This document shows positions 39,950-48,900 of a DNA stretch of 64,000 nucleotides, piece by piece. The notes beneath the pieces were generated by a model. The model saw only the letters and a program-made list of their open reading frames with translations. It had not been told where the DNA came from and searched no databases. Numbering within the stretch: position 1 is the stretch's first letter; each line of letters opens with the position of its first letter. This stretch comes from Microbacterium sp. SA39 (GTDB taxonomy: Bacteria > Actinomycetota > Actinomycetes > Actinomycetales > Microbacteriaceae). The stretch covers positions 124,001 through 188,000 of the forward strand of contig NZ_JXRU01000033.1 of the NCBI RefSeq assembly GCF_000967865.1, in the 5' to 3' direction. The position numbers and the translations under genes were made by a program.

Positions 39950-41413
39950 TCACGCCCTACCGCCACCCGCACCGCTCGCCCCCTTCCGCCACACCGCGAC
40001 CACGCCTGCACCGACCACCGCGAGCGCGGCCGCTCCGAGGAAGAGCCAGGAGAAACCGCCGGTGAGGGCATGGGCTGCGGTTGCTCCCGCGTTCTCGAGC
40101 TCTGCTGTGCGCAGGCCCGCGATCGTCCCGAGCACGGCAAGGCCGACCGCGCCGCCGATCTGCTGACTCGTGTTGATCAGCCCACCGGCGAGCCCCGCTT
40201 CGCCGCCCTCGACTCCCGCGACCGCGAGCTGCGTCGTGGCGACGAAAGCCCCGCCGAGCCCCACGCCGATCAGGAGCGTCGGACCGAGCAGTTGGGTGAG
40301 GAAGACAGCATCCGACGGGGCCGCTGCGAGCCAGACGAGTCCACCGGCGAGCATCAGCAGTGAGCCGAAGAGCACCCGGCGCGTGCCGAGACGAGCGATC
40401 AGCGCCGGAACGACTCCGGCGACGACCACGAGAGCGCCGGCGAGCTGAAGCTGGGACAGACCCGCGGTGAGGGCGTCGTACCCCAGCACGGCCTGCATAT
40501 AGACGGACAGTGCGAAGAATAGGGCGACCATCGCGGCGCCGGCGAGCAGCATCACCACGTTGCCGAGCGCGAGATCGCGGTTGCGGAACACCGACAGCGG
40601 CACGAGCGGCTCCGCCGCACGGCTCTCGATCGTGATGAATGCCGCCCCCAGCAGCAGTGCGGTCACGAACAGCACGAGAGGCAGCGGATGCAGGAACCCG
40701 AGCTGCTCGACGGCGCTGAAACCTCCGACGAGCGAGATGAGCGCCGCCGTGACGGTGACAGCGCCGGTGAGATCGAGCCGGCCCTGGACGCGGGCAGTGT
40801 CTCGGGAGATCAGCAGCGGGATCGCGACCAGCACGACCACTCCCACCGGCACGTTCACGAAGAACACCGACTGCCAGCCGAGCGTCGCGGTGAGCACGCC
40901 GCCCAGCAGCACGCCGGCCGCCGATCCGATCCCCGCGACTCCTCCCCAGACGCCGAGCGCCTTGGTGCGCTCCTTCACCTCGGGGAACAGGTGCGTCAGC
41001 AGGGCGAGAGCCGCCGGTGCGAGCAACGCCGCGGACGCCCCTTGCAGGGCGCGCGCCGCCAGGAGCATCTCGGCCGAGAACGAGAGCCCGGCGAAAGCGG
41101 ATGCCGCGACGAACCCCGCCGTGCCGACGAGGAACACCCGCCGGTGGCCGTAGCGATCGGCGAGCCGCCCGCCGAGCAGCAGCAGTCCGCCGAACGCAAG
41201 CACGTATGCCGTGATCACCCAGGCGAGGGCGACGGTGTCCATGCCGAGCTGCTGACCGAGCACCGGCAGCGCGATGTTCACGATCGAGGCGTCGAGCACC
41301 ACGAGGAATTGCGCGAGGGCGAGGATGCTGAGGGCGAGCCAGCGGCGGGAGCTGCGGGAGCTGCGGGAGCTGCGGGGCGAGGTTCCCTGAACGGCCGAGA
41401 TGGTCGTTGTCAT
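39950..41413 (-). CDS. MFS transporter, DHA2 (EmrB/QacA-type) multidrug exporter
   Basis: A 487-residue exporter with about 14 predicted helices. Helix 1 carries LVVLDASIVNIALPVLG, the DHA2 motif D1; loop 2-3 reads GGRLADRYGHRRVF and helix 5 GVLLGGVLTATLGWQSVFFVN. GGAGAAG precedes the ATG at 41413. The N-terminus has SSRSSRSSR encoded by a 9-bp tandem repeat, which can vary in length. A TetR gene lies upstream on the same strand with operator-like sites before both genes, so drug-induced derepression is likely. Confidence 0.88.
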   Translation of the reverse strand: MTTTISAVQGTSPRSSRSSRSSRRWLALSILALAQFLVVLDASIVNIALPVLGQQLGMDTVALAWVITAYVLAFGGLLLLGGRLADRYGHRRVFLVGTAGFVAASAFAGLSFSAEMLLAARALQGASAALLAPAALALLTHLFPEVKERTKALGVWGGVAGIGSAAGVLLGGVLTATLGWQSVFFVNVPVGVVVLVAIPLLISRDTARVQGRLDLTGAVTVTAALISLVGGFSAVEQLGFLHPLPLVLFVTALLLGAAFITIESRAAEPLVPLSVFRNRDLALGNVVMLLAGAAMVALFFALSVYMQAVLGYDALTAGLSQLQLAGALVVVAGVVPALIARLGTRRVLFGSLLMLAGGLVWLAAAPSDAVFLTQLLGPTLLIGVGLGGAFVATTQLAVAGVEGGEAGLAGGLINTSQQIGGAVGLAVLGTIAGLRTAELENAGATAAHALTGGFSWLFLGAAALAVVGAGVVAVWRKGASGAGGGRA

Positions 41414-41433
41414 GATCTTCTTCTCCAATCAAT

Positions 41434-41449
41434 GAGTGATTACTCACTC
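41434..41449. promoter_or_regulatory. TetR-type operator before the DHA2 exporter
   Basis: GAGTGA-TTAC-TCACTC is a perfect inverted repeat 20 bp upstream of the exporter start codon; its half-sites match those before the TetR gene. Confidence 0.65.
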
Positions 41450-41502
41450 ACTCTTCGGCGCAAACGGAAGCCCGAATCAGCCGTTCCGATTCGGGCGGTG
41501 TT

Positions 41503-42093
41503 TCAGTCAGGGTGACGGATGCCACGGGTCAGCAGCTCCGCCCACTTCTCGATGCGACCATCCAGTTGGGTCGTGACGATGAGGTGGCACAGCTGACCGA
41601 ACGCGATGAATCGCTGCACGTCTTCATCGGAGCCGCCGGACCTGCTCTGCGCGAAACTCGTCACGCGGCCGAGGCCTGACCGGAGCGCTGCCCCGATCTC
41701 GGGGATCTCGGCGACGGACTGCGCGTGCACTTGGAGCATGAGCAGCTTCCGGTCGGAGATCAGGTGGGCGTACGCGTCGCCCATCGCATCGAGAACAGCT
41801 TCCGGCGACTGGTCGGCAACAGCATCCGCTCCTTCTTCGAGCGCGATCAGGATCGCTTCGAAGCAGGCCTCGAGTGCGGCGATGAACAGCGCCTCTTTCC
41901 CGGAGTACAGCTTGAAGACATAGGCCGGGGAGATCTTGGCCTCGCGGGCGACGTCGGCCACGGTCGTGCCGTGGTAGCCGCCGCGCGCGAACTCGGCGAG
42001 CGCCGCCGTCGCCACGAGCGGCCGACGAGCGTCAGCCGTGGAGAGGATCGAACTACGCGAGGTGGGCACATGAGTGACCGTACACTTACTCAT
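41503..42093 (-). CDS. TetR-family transcriptional regulator
   Basis: A regulator of 196 residues from the ATG at 42093; a GTG at 42069 (188 residues) is an alternative that would leave the upstream operator outside the gene. The HTH is ATAALAEFARGGYHGTTVADVA and AKISPAYVFKLYSGKEALF. The all-helical ligand domain follows. It lies 89 bp upstream of the DHA2 exporter gene on the same strand, and TGAGTGA-type inverted repeats precede both genes. It most likely represses itself and the exporter. Confidence 0.87.
   Translation of the reverse strand: MSKCTVTHVPTSRSSILSTADARRPLVATAALAEFARGGYHGTTVADVAREAKISPAYVFKLYSGKEALFIAALEACFEAILIALEEGADAVADQSPEAVLDAMGDAYAHLISDRKLLMLQVHAQSVAEIPEIGAALRSGLGRVTSFAQSRSGGSDEDVQRFIAFGQLCHLIVTTQLDGRIEKWAELLTRGIRHPD
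42071..42092. promoter_or_regulatory. TetR-type operator at the TetR gene start
   Basis: TGAGTGA-N8-TTACTCA shares half-sites with the operator at 41434-41449. It covers the first codons if translation starts at 42093 and lies just upstream if it starts at the GTG at 42069. Confidence 0.55.
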
Positions 42094-42117
42094 CGCATCC
42101 GACAAGTCGAACTTGCG

Positions 42118-42138
42118 CTATCCATCGATAAACGATAG
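42118..42138. promoter_or_regulatory. Inverted repeat upstream of DUF2975 operon
   Basis: CTATC-N11-GATAG with an internal ATCGAT lies 33 bp before the DUF2975 gene. It may be the site of the small XRE regulator at the end of that operon. Confidence 0.4.
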
Positions 42139-42171
42139 ATTCCTGCTGTTCCTCGATGAAAAGATGGAGTC

Positions 42172-42660
42172 ATGAACAGAGCGACCATCGTCGTGCTGCA
42201 GGTCGTGATCGCGATCGCGCTGGTGGGCTCGGTCGCCGTGCAGACGCTCATCGCCCCGCTTCTCTGGCTCGATCTCGCGGCGGAAGAGCTGTGGGGCAGG
42301 ATCTTCCTCGTCGGGGTCGTCGTTCTCGGGGTCCGGACGATGCAGGTGTTCGGAATCTGCGTGTGGATGCTATTGGGCAAGGTGCGGCGCGGATCGATCT
42401 TCTCGAAGTCGTCATTCCGGTACGTCAACGTGATCATCGGCGCCATCCTGACGGCGGCCGCGCTGGCGTTGGCGTTGGCGATCGTGCTCGCCCCCGGCCA
42501 GACCGCTCCCGGAATCGTCGGACTCGTCTGCGGAGCATCCCTCGTGCTCGGCGGCATGGCTCTCCTCATGGTCGTGATGAAGGCGCTGCTGCGTCAGGCG
42601 ATCGAGCGCGAGACCGAAGCGCAGACGCTTCGCTCCGAGCTCGACAACGAGGTGATCTGA
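42172..42660 (+). CDS. DUF2975 membrane protein
   Basis: A 162-residue protein with four hydrophobic helices (about residues 5-30, 45-67, 83-105 and 112-135) and a charged C-terminal helix (LRQAIERETEAQTLRSELD). The size, topology and the coupled downstream small XRE gene fit DUF2975. In this arrangement the XRE protein is thought to regulate the membrane protein; the function is unknown. The ATG at 42172 follows GATGGAG at short spacing. Confidence 0.8.
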   Translation: MNRATIVVLQVVIAIALVGSVAVQTLIAPLLWLDLAAEELWGRIFLVGVVVLGVRTMQVFGICVWMLLGKVRRGSIFSKSSFRYVNVIIGAILTAAALALALAIVLAPGQTAPGIVGLVCGASLVLGGMALLMVVMKALLRQAIERETEAQTLRSELDNEVI

Positions 42661-42866
42661 TGCCCGTCGTGGTCGACATCGACGTGATGATGGCCCGCCG
42701 CAAGATGAGCGTGGGGGAACTGGCCGAGCGCATCGGCATCACTCCGACAAACCTCGCGGTGCTGAAGAACGGACGTGCCAAGGCCGTGCGCTTCACGACG
42801 CTCGATGCGCTGTGCGAAGTGCTCGACTGCCAGCCGGGCGACCTGCTGCGATGGGAGGCGGAGTAG
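42660..42866 (+). CDS. Small XRE regulator (YozG-like)
   Basis: A 68-residue protein that is almost entirely one HTH: MMARRKMSVGELAERIGI, then TPTNLAVLKNGRAKAVRF and LDALCEVLDCQPGDLLRW. Its ATG shares a base with the DUF2975 stop (TGATG), so the pair is coupled. Proteins of this size partner DUF2975 in many Gram-positive bacteria. The inverted repeat upstream of the pair is a possible target. Confidence 0.87.
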   Translation: MPVVVDIDVMMARRKMSVGELAERIGITPTNLAVLKNGRAKAVRFTTLDALCEVLDCQPGDLLRWEAE

Positions 42867-42886
42867 CGGCGACGGTCACGCGCTGC

Positions 42887-42952
42887 GGAGGAGATCTGCA
42901 GTTCGGAGGACCGGATCCCAGGATCCGCTCCTCCGAAGCGCAGATCTCCTCC
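42887..42952. repeat. Intergenic palindrome, family 1, copy 2
   Basis: GGAGGAGATCTGC plus TTCGGAGGA on the left pair with the inverted sequence on the right; 22 of 24 arm positions match. Length and arm sequence are almost the same as at 23313-23378. It lies between convergent XRE and metallophosphoesterase genes. Confidence 0.8.
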
Positions 42953-43021
42953 CGACCGCAGAGACAAGACCCTGCGGAACCGAGAGCATCGCTCCAGAGC
43001 ACCGCAGGGCCCGCTCGCTGA

Positions 43022-45241
43022 TCAGCGCAGCGTGAACTCCACCGTCGTGGCGTTGCCCGCGACGTCGTACACCACGAGAGTGTTTGCGCCCGCGACGGCG
43101 CCGAACGCTCCCGGCTTCACGAAGTTGAGGTCGGACCAGACGTTGTTCGTCAGGTCCTTCAGCACTCCGTTGAGCTCGACCTTGTCGATCTTGCCGGCAT
43201 CGTTGAGCTTGAAGCTGACCCGGTCGTAGCCCGAGTCGTCACCGCCCGTGAAGGGTTCGCCCGCCTTGACGGTGACCTTCGGAGCGGTGGCATCCAGGAC
43301 CACATCGAACTTCGAGGTCTTCGACACGTTGCCCGCGGCATCCTGCGCGTTGTACTTGATCGTGTACGCGCCGTCCGGGAGCGTCACGGTCGCCGTGTGC
43401 GACCCGCTCGTCCCCTGCACCTTCGACTGCGTGCTCTTCACGAGCGTGCTGCCCTGGTAGACGTTGGCGACGATGCGGTCGAGGCCGACCTCGTCGGCGG
43501 CATCCACTCGGATGTCGATGGTCTTCGAGGGTCCGGCCGCGGTCGGGCTGACGAGCGCGACCTGCGGGCGCGTCGTGTCGGGCGCCGCCGGTTCTCCCGC
43601 GACGAACTCGACCGTCTTCACCGGCGACCTGTTGCCGTACATGTCAACGGCAGCCACCTCCGCCACGTAACCGATGCCCGGCGTGAGGGTGATCAGCGGA
43701 GCATCCGCCTGGCGTCCGTTGCGGATCGCGAGGGGGATGTCGAGGATGCTGGGACGCGGCGCGATCTGGAAGTCGGCGAGCACCTTGGCGCCGGCCTTGA
43801 TCGGGAGCGCGACGGCTCCGGTGGCGGCATCCGTCACTCGGACGTCGTAGGCGTAGACCGACTCGTCGTCGGTCGCGGCGGGCACTCGGAGCACATCTGT
43901 TCCATCGACGAGGATGTGCGACGGAGTGCCATCGAAGACGGGGGCGACGTTATCGCGCGCAGCGGCGGTGTAGTCGAAGTTCGCGCGCACCTCTTCCGGC
44001 GTCGTGCCGTCGAGGCGCACCGTCCACGTCGGGCCCGCGAGGGTGCCTGCGCTCTCGAACGGGAACCCGGACTGGTAGGTCCCCCAGGCGCCGTTCGTAT
44101 AGGTGCGCTCGTCCTCGGCGGCGAAGTTGACGCGGTCGATCTCGGTGCGGTCCTTGTAGACCTCGACGTAGAGCGCCTGTGCGGTGGGGATGGTGAACTC
44201 CTCCCACAGGGCCTTGCCGTACATCTGGTACACGTCATGAGGAGTCTCGGTGTACGACATGGATCCGTCGTTGACGGCCGTGAATCCGCCCTGCCAGATC
44301 GAGCGCTCGTCGTTCAGATTGAGGTGCGAGTGGCCCGAGAAGTAGACCGCCTGCGGGTAGGCCGTGAGGTCGGCGGTGATCGCAGGGTTCGAGGCCTGGG
44401 CCCCGTCATACACCGTGTTGGTGGTCGGCCGGTGTCCGACGACGAAGATCGGCTTGGTGAGAGCGCCCGGCTCAGCCGAGAGCGACGCGAGGCGTTCCTG
44501 CAGCCAGGTGCGCTGCGCGCCGGAGTAGCGCTCGGTGTCGATCACCAGGAACGTCTGGCCGTCGATCGTCTTCTCGTAGTATCCGCCGGTCGCGTTCGGG
44601 AACCACTCGCCGTAGTACTGAGCCATGTCGGCGTTGCCGACGTCGTGGTTGCCGCGCGACATGAGGATCGAGGTGTCGTCGAGGCCGAGCCTGTCGATGT
44701 TCTCGTCGAAGAGCGTCTTCACGACCTGGTGGTCGGGCGCGGTGTTGTTGTTGTTGTCGTTGATCTGGTCGCCGTTGGAGATGATCAGGTCGGGGTCGGG
44801 ATTGATCGACGCGAGAGTGTCGAAGTGACTGTTCCAGATGCCGCGGTTCTTGTCACTGAGCGCGGAGGTGTGCACATCGCTGAGCACGAAGAACGACAGC
44901 AGCGGCTTCTCGTCGGTCTTGACGATGTAGCCCTCGATCTCGGTCGGCGAGGAGACGCCGCCCTTGAACGCGGCGGCTGCGAGGTTGGTGGTCTCCTCGA
45001 GGACCAGCGGCTTCTGATAGACGGGGCTCGCCGGGGTCGGCGTCGACCCGTCGAGCGTGTAACGGATCTGCGCACCCCGCGGGCCGGAGATCTCGACCGT
45101 GGCCGGTTGCGTGAATCGGCCACCGTCCTGGCTGAACGTCGGTGCCGCGAGCTCGTCGGCGGCGAACGTCGCCGTGCCCGGAAGCGCGACGACGGCGGCC
45201 ACGACCGCGATCGTGCACGCCCCTGCGATCTGTCTCTTCAC
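43022..45241 (-). CDS. Secreted calcineurin-type metallophosphoesterase with chitobiase-like and Ig-like domains
   Basis: About 739 residues. I take the GTG at 45241 as start, since AAAGAGG lies 5 nt upstream and MKRQIAG then opens a clean signal peptide ending ATFAADE. A chitobiase C-terminal-like domain follows (IRYTLDGSTPTPASPVY). The phosphoesterase domain has its metal motifs in order: LSDVHTS, NGDQIND, RGNHDVG and GHSHLNL. The C-terminal third is beta-rich, with Fn3/Ig-like modules (RPQVALVSPTAAGPSKTIDI, YTIKYNAQDAAGN). There is no sorting signal or transmembrane helix, so it is released or held non-covalently. It probably frees phosphate from organic phosphates outside the cell. Confidence 0.87.
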   Translation of the reverse strand: MKRQIAGACTIAVVAAVVALPGTATFAADELAAPTFSQDGGRFTQPATVEISGPRGAQIRYTLDGSTPTPASPVYQKPLVLEETTNLAAAAFKGGVSSPTEIEGYIVKTDEKPLLSFFVLSDVHTSALSDKNRGIWNSHFDTLASINPDPDLIISNGDQINDNNNNTAPDHQVVKTLFDENIDRLGLDDTSILMSRGNHDVGNADMAQYYGEWFPNATGGYYEKTIDGQTFLVIDTERYSGAQRTWLQERLASLSAEPGALTKPIFVVGHRPTTNTVYDGAQASNPAITADLTAYPQAVYFSGHSHLNLNDERSIWQGGFTAVNDGSMSYTETPHDVYQMYGKALWEEFTIPTAQALYVEVYKDRTEIDRVNFAAEDERTYTNGAWGTYQSGFPFESAGTLAGPTWTVRLDGTTPEEVRANFDYTAAARDNVAPVFDGTPSHILVDGTDVLRVPAATDDESVYAYDVRVTDAATGAVALPIKAGAKVLADFQIAPRPSILDIPLAIRNGRQADAPLITLTPGIGYVAEVAAVDMYGNRSPVKTVEFVAGEPAAPDTTRPQVALVSPTAAGPSKTIDIRVDAADEVGLDRIVANVYQGSTLVKSTQSKVQGTSGSHTATVTLPDGAYTIKYNAQDAAGNVSKTSKFDVVLDATAPKVTVKAGEPFTGGDDSGYDRVSFKLNDAGKIDKVELNGVLKDLTNNVWSDLNFVKPGAFGAVAGANTLVVYDVAGNATTVEFTLR

Positions 45242-45562
45242 TTCATCCTCTTTCACGTGTGTATCTACGACGCCCCTGATCGGAGGCGTTGTCGACGCTA
45301 GGGAGCGAGAGGAGATTTGAAGGGGCGGATGCCGGAACGTTAGGTAAACAACTTCAGGGATGCGCCCCAGGCGTGCCTCGAAGAAGTAAACACAACATGA
45401 CGGCGCTGGCGATAGAAGTCGCGGGTCTCCGCGTCGCCCCGTTCATAGTTCAGTCAGAATTCGCCCGGGAGCCGCAGATCCGGTCGTGCGGAACCGTTGG
45501 CGGCAGTTCTTGCTGAATTGTGAACGCCGACCGCCGATGCCGCCGCGAACGGACCGCGACTA
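45242..45562. other. Gene-free stretch upstream of the metallophosphoesterase
   Basis: No convincing gene or RNA was found in these 321 bp. They should hold the phosphoesterase promoter (minus strand) and the end of the panB transcript. Two TAAACA-containing stretches, TTAGGTAAACAACTTC and GAAGTAAACACAAC, lie about 40 bp apart and could be regulator half-sites. This is weak. Confidence 0.4.
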
Positions 45563-46432
45563 CTACCGCGCGGCGAGCAGCTCTCGCAGCCGCGCAGCCT
45601 CATCCGCTGGCATCGCGTAGCCGTGCTCGGGCCCGGGATAGACCCCGCCGCGCACCTCGTCCGCATACGCCGTGACCCCGGCGACAGCTGCCCCGCGGAG
45701 CTCGGCGTATCGCTTCACGAACTTCGCCGCACCGCCGTCGTACAGCCCGAGCAGGTCGTGGAACACGAGCACCTGGCCGTCGGCATCCGCTCCCGCTCCG
45801 ATGCCGATGACCGGGATATGGAGCAGCGGCATGAGCGCTGCGGTGACCTCCGACGGCACCGCCTCGATCACGAGCATCGAGCACCCGGCATCCTGCAGGG
45901 CGAGGGCGTCGTCGATCACGGCGAGCGCGGCATCCGCAGTGCGTCCTTGCGCGCGGTAGCCGCCGAGGGCCGTGGCGGTCTGCGGCGTGAGGCCCACATG
46001 ACCGACCACCGGGATGCCGGCGTGCACGAGGGCTCGCACCCGATCGACGGTCGCGCCGCCGCGCTCGATCTTGACGAGGTCGACTCCGGCCTCCTTGACG
46101 AAGCGCTGCGCCGTGGCGATCGCGAGCTCGTCGGACGCCTCGTACGACCCGAACGGAAGGTCGCCCACGAGCAGCGGCACCGAGAGGCCCCGCCGGACGG
46201 CCTTCGTCAGCATGAGCATCTCGTCGACCGTCACCGGGACGGTGCTGTCGTAGCCGAGCACCGTCATCGCGGCGGAGTCGCCGACGAGCACCAGGTCGAC
46301 CCCGGCCTCCTCCACGATCTGCGCGCTCGGGTGGTCGTAGGCGGTGACCATCACCAGAGGCTCGCCGGCATCCTTCTTCGCAGCGAGACTTCCGAGGGTG
46401 ACCCTCTTGCGCGGAGCCGCGTGCGCGCTCAC
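45563..46432 (-). CDS. panB: 3-methyl-2-oxobutanoate hydroxymethyltransferase
   Basis: A 289-residue PanB that makes ketopantoate from 2-oxoisovalerate and methylene-tetrahydrofolate. The metal-binding [27 protein letters not shown]-like [16 protein letters not shown] and [20 protein letters not shown] are all typical. The GTG at 46432 overlaps the panD stop (GTGA). It is the last gene of the four-gene pantothenate operon. Length is slightly above the 260-280 usual for the family because of an extended C-terminus. Confidence 0.95.
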   Translation of the reverse strand: MSAHAAPRKRVTLGSLAAKKDAGEPLVMVTAYDHPSAQIVEEAGVDLVLVGDSAAMTVLGYDSTVPVTVDEMLMLTKAVRRGLSVPLLVGDLPFGSYEASDELAIATAQRFVKEAGVDLVKIERGGATVDRVRALVHAGIPVVGHVGLTPQTATALGGYRAQGRTADAALAVIDDALALQDAGCSMLVIEAVPSEVTAALMPLLHIPVIGIGAGADADGQVLVFHDLLGLYDGGAAKFVKRYAELRGAAVAGVTAYADEVRGGVYPGPEHGYAMPADEAARLRELLAAR

Positions 46433-46821
46433 AGCGCGGCCTCCGTCAGCAGGCGATCGACGGCGTCGTCGACCTGGATGATGCTGTTGGCACGATCGAC
46501 GTGCACGACCGTCGGCGAGTAGGAAGCAAGGTCTTCCGGCGAGTAGTCCGCGTAGGAGATGACGATGATCGTGTCGCCCGTGTGCACGAGCCGGGCGGCG
46601 GCGCCGTTGACCTGGATGACTCCGGATCCGCGTTCGCCCGCGAGCGTGTACGTCTCGAAGCGGGCGCCGTTGTCGACGTCGACGACGTGCACCTGCTCGT
46701 GCGGCAGGATGTCGGAGGCCTCGAGCAGGATCGGATCGATGGTGATCGAGCCGACGTAGTGCAGATCGCTGCCGGTGACGGTCGCGCGGTGGATCTTCGA
46801 CTTCAGCATGGTGCGTCGCAT
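46429..46821 (-). CDS. panD: Aspartate 1-decarboxylase proenzyme
   Basis: A 130-residue pyruvoyl enzyme that makes beta-alanine. Start [25 protein letters not shown] overlaps the panC stop; the self-cleavage site is the Gly-Ser of YVGS, and the active-site segment [12 protein letters not shown] follows. The longer open frame upstream is panC shadow. Its own stop overlaps the panB start, so expression of the three enzymes is coupled. Confidence 0.95.
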   Translation of the reverse strand: MRRTMLKSKIHRATVTGSDLHYVGSITIDPILLEASDILPHEQVHVVDVDNGARFETYTLAGERGSGVIQVNGAAARLVHTGDTIIVISYADYSPEDLASYSPTVVHVDRANSIIQVDDAVDRLLTEAAL

Positions 46822-47696
46822 CAGGCGCCCGTTCTGTCGGTGGCGGAAGAAATAGAGGAGAGGAGGTGGTTGTCGATCAGCCGGGCCGCGCCCACGCGGG
46901 CGGCGACGGCCAGCAGCGCATCGCGGTCGACGCGGGTGACGAGTTCGAGGGTCTCCGCATCGCGGAGTTCGAGGTACTCGGGCGCGATCCCGGCGTCGGC
47001 GAGCACGCGGTCGGCGGCGGACAGGATGCTGTCCGCATCGCGCTCGCCCGCTTCGAAGGCGGATGCCGCGGCGTCGAGCGACCGGTTCAGCACGGTCGCC
47101 TGGGCGCGAGCATCCGCGTCGAGATAGACGTTGCGCGAGCTCATGGCGAGTCCGTCGGCCTGGCGCACGATCGGGCACGCCTCGATGCGCACGTCGAGGT
47201 CGAGGTCGCGCACGACGCGGCGGACGACGAGGACCTGCTGGGCATCCTTCTGCCCGAAGTAGGCCACGTCGGGGCGCACGATCCCGAACAGTTTGGTGAC
47301 GACCGTGGCGACGCCGTCGAAGTGGAACGCGCCGCGGCTGGCGCCGTCGAGCACCTCGGTGACGTCCGCGACATGGATGGTCGTCGCGAAGCCGTGGGGG
47401 TAGATCTCGGATGCCGCGGGCGCGAAGAGGATGTCGACTCCCTCGGCCTCCGCGAGCTCGGCGTCGCGGGCCTCGTCGCGCGGGTAGGCACCGAGGTCTT
47501 CGTGCGCACCGAACTGCGTCGGGTTGACGAACAGGGAGACGACGACGAGATGGTTCCGCTCGCGGGCTCGACGCATGAGCGAGAGGTGTCCGTCGTGGAA
47601 GGCACCCATCGTGGGGACGAGCCCGACGCTCTGGCCATCACGGCGGGCATCGGAGACAGCGGCTCGCACCTCGGGAATCGTGCGGAGAATCTTCAT
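46821..47696 (-). CDS. panC: Pantothenate synthetase
   Basis: A 291-residue ligase that joins pantoate and beta-alanine with ATP. Nucleotide-binding [33 protein letters not shown] and SSRNVYL are the family landmarks. The ATG at 47696 overlaps the stop of the DUF2520 gene, and the stop overlaps panD. It is full length. Confidence 0.95.
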   Translation of the reverse strand: MKILRTIPEVRAAVSDARRDGQSVGLVPTMGAFHDGHLSLMRRARERNHLVVVSLFVNPTQFGAHEDLGAYPRDEARDAELAEAEGVDILFAPAASEIYPHGFATTIHVADVTEVLDGASRGAFHFDGVATVVTKLFGIVRPDVAYFGQKDAQQVLVVRRVVRDLDLDVRIEACPIVRQADGLAMSSRNVYLDADARAQATVLNRSLDAAASAFEAGERDADSILSAADRVLADAGIAPEYLELRDAETLELVTRVDRDALLAVAARVGAARLIDNHLLSSISSATDRTGA

Positions 47697-48547
47697 GCCC
47701 GGGGCTCCTCGCGGTCGGGGCCGGGGGCGCCGTGGGCGGGGTGGGCGGTCGCATCCGGGACCGACGTGTCCTGAACGAGCACCCTCGAGCCGCCACCGAT
47801 CGTCGGCGTTCCGGAGGCGCGGGAGGCGAGCGCCCGTGTTGCAGTGACGAGCTCGGCGAAGAGTTCGTTCAGGTGCGGTGCGACCTCATCGACGGCATCC
47901 CGCTGTCGTTCGACGGTGAGGGCGTCGCCGCGGGCGATGGGTCCGGTGAGGGCTTCCTGAGCTCCGGTCGCCACCCAGTTGTCGACGCTGCGGCGGACGA
48001 GCGGGGCGAGAAGCTCGCGCGCGTCACGCACGCCGGCTGCGGAAGCGAGCTGCTCGGCCGCGTCCAACACCGTGAGGACGAAGTTCGAGGCGAAGGATGC
48101 CGCCGCGTGATAGGTCGCGCGGTGCTCGTCGTCGACCGTGAACGGGTGGGCACCGAGTGCGCGGGCGAGCTGCTCGGCCACCGCGCGGGCCTCGTCGGTG
48201 CGACCGGCGATCGCGGCGCCGATGCCGTCGAAGACGTCGGGCGTCTCGGACCCGGTGAAGGTCTGCAGGGGATGGAAGCTGAAGTCCACGTCGTCGAGCG
48301 CTGTCGCGCCGGAGACGTGCCCGACGAATCGCACGTGCGGGCGCGCCACGAAGGCGACGGCAGGGATCGCGGCATCCGGCACGCAGAGGAGGGCGATGTC
48401 GGCCGACGGCATCGACTGCTCGCGTCGGAGAGGACCGAGAACCTCGAACCCTGCGATGCGCAGACACCGGGCGAGAACGCCTCCGAGACGGCCGGCGCCG
48501 ATGACGGCGATGGTCGTTCCGGGCGGGAGAGCGGAGTCAGGATTCAT
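47693..48547 (-). CDS. Rossmann-fold DUF2520 protein, candidate ketopantoate reductase
   Basis: A 284-residue protein starting at the ATG at 48547. The NAD(P)-binding motif is IAVIGAGRLGGVLARCL near residues 13-30, followed by IALLCVPDAAIP and HPLQTF, then a DUF2520-type helical domain with ATYHAAASFASNF. It leads the operon with panC, panD and panB, so the one missing enzyme of the pathway, ketopantoate reductase, is an attractive role. It does not look like classical PanE. The C-terminal tail is Pro/Gly-rich and overlaps the panC start by 4 bp. Role inferred from position. Confidence 0.8.
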   Translation of the reverse strand: MNPDSALPPGTTIAVIGAGRLGGVLARCLRIAGFEVLGPLRREQSMPSADIALLCVPDAAIPAVAFVARPHVRFVGHVSGATALDDVDFSFHPLQTFTGSETPDVFDGIGAAIAGRTDEARAVAEQLARALGAHPFTVDDEHRATYHAAASFASNFVLTVLDAAEQLASAAGVRDARELLAPLVRRSVDNWVATGAQEALTGPIARGDALTVERQRDAVDEVAPHLNELFAELVTATRALASRASGTPTIGGGSRVLVQDTSVPDATAHPAHGAPGPDREEPRA

Positions 48548-48900
48548 GGTGAGAACCGGTCGGATGGGGACGACGCGGATGCCATGAGTATCCGCCTGTG
48601 GCGGCATCCGTTCCAAATCAGATAGCAGATCACCAAGTGGGAGCGCCCATGGGCAGGTCATTTCGACCGATTTCACCCATTCTTCTTGACACTCTGCTCT
48701 CGAGACGTTCGCGCACCCCGCCCCCACCCCGCCGATTCGCCCGTTGCGTTCATCTTCCCGTGCCCCGAGGTTCATCTCAGAGGCCTATCTTGAGTGCGGG
48801 CGCGTGACCGCAGGTAAGCATCTGCCCATTCTTTGTAGACACACGACAAGAACCGAGTAATGTCGACTCTGACATCACTCGACGACGAGAAAGGACGACC
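48548..48900. promoter_or_regulatory. Divergent promoter region with LacI-type operator
   Basis: No gene was seen in these 353 bp. For the plus-strand importer operon TTGTAG (48833-48838) and AGTAAT (48856-48861) are spaced by 17 nt. The palindrome ATGTC-GACTCT-GACAT (48860-48875) overlaps the -10 end and is the likely operator of the LacI protein encoded at the end of that operon. The panC-side promoter was not recognised. Confidence 0.6.
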
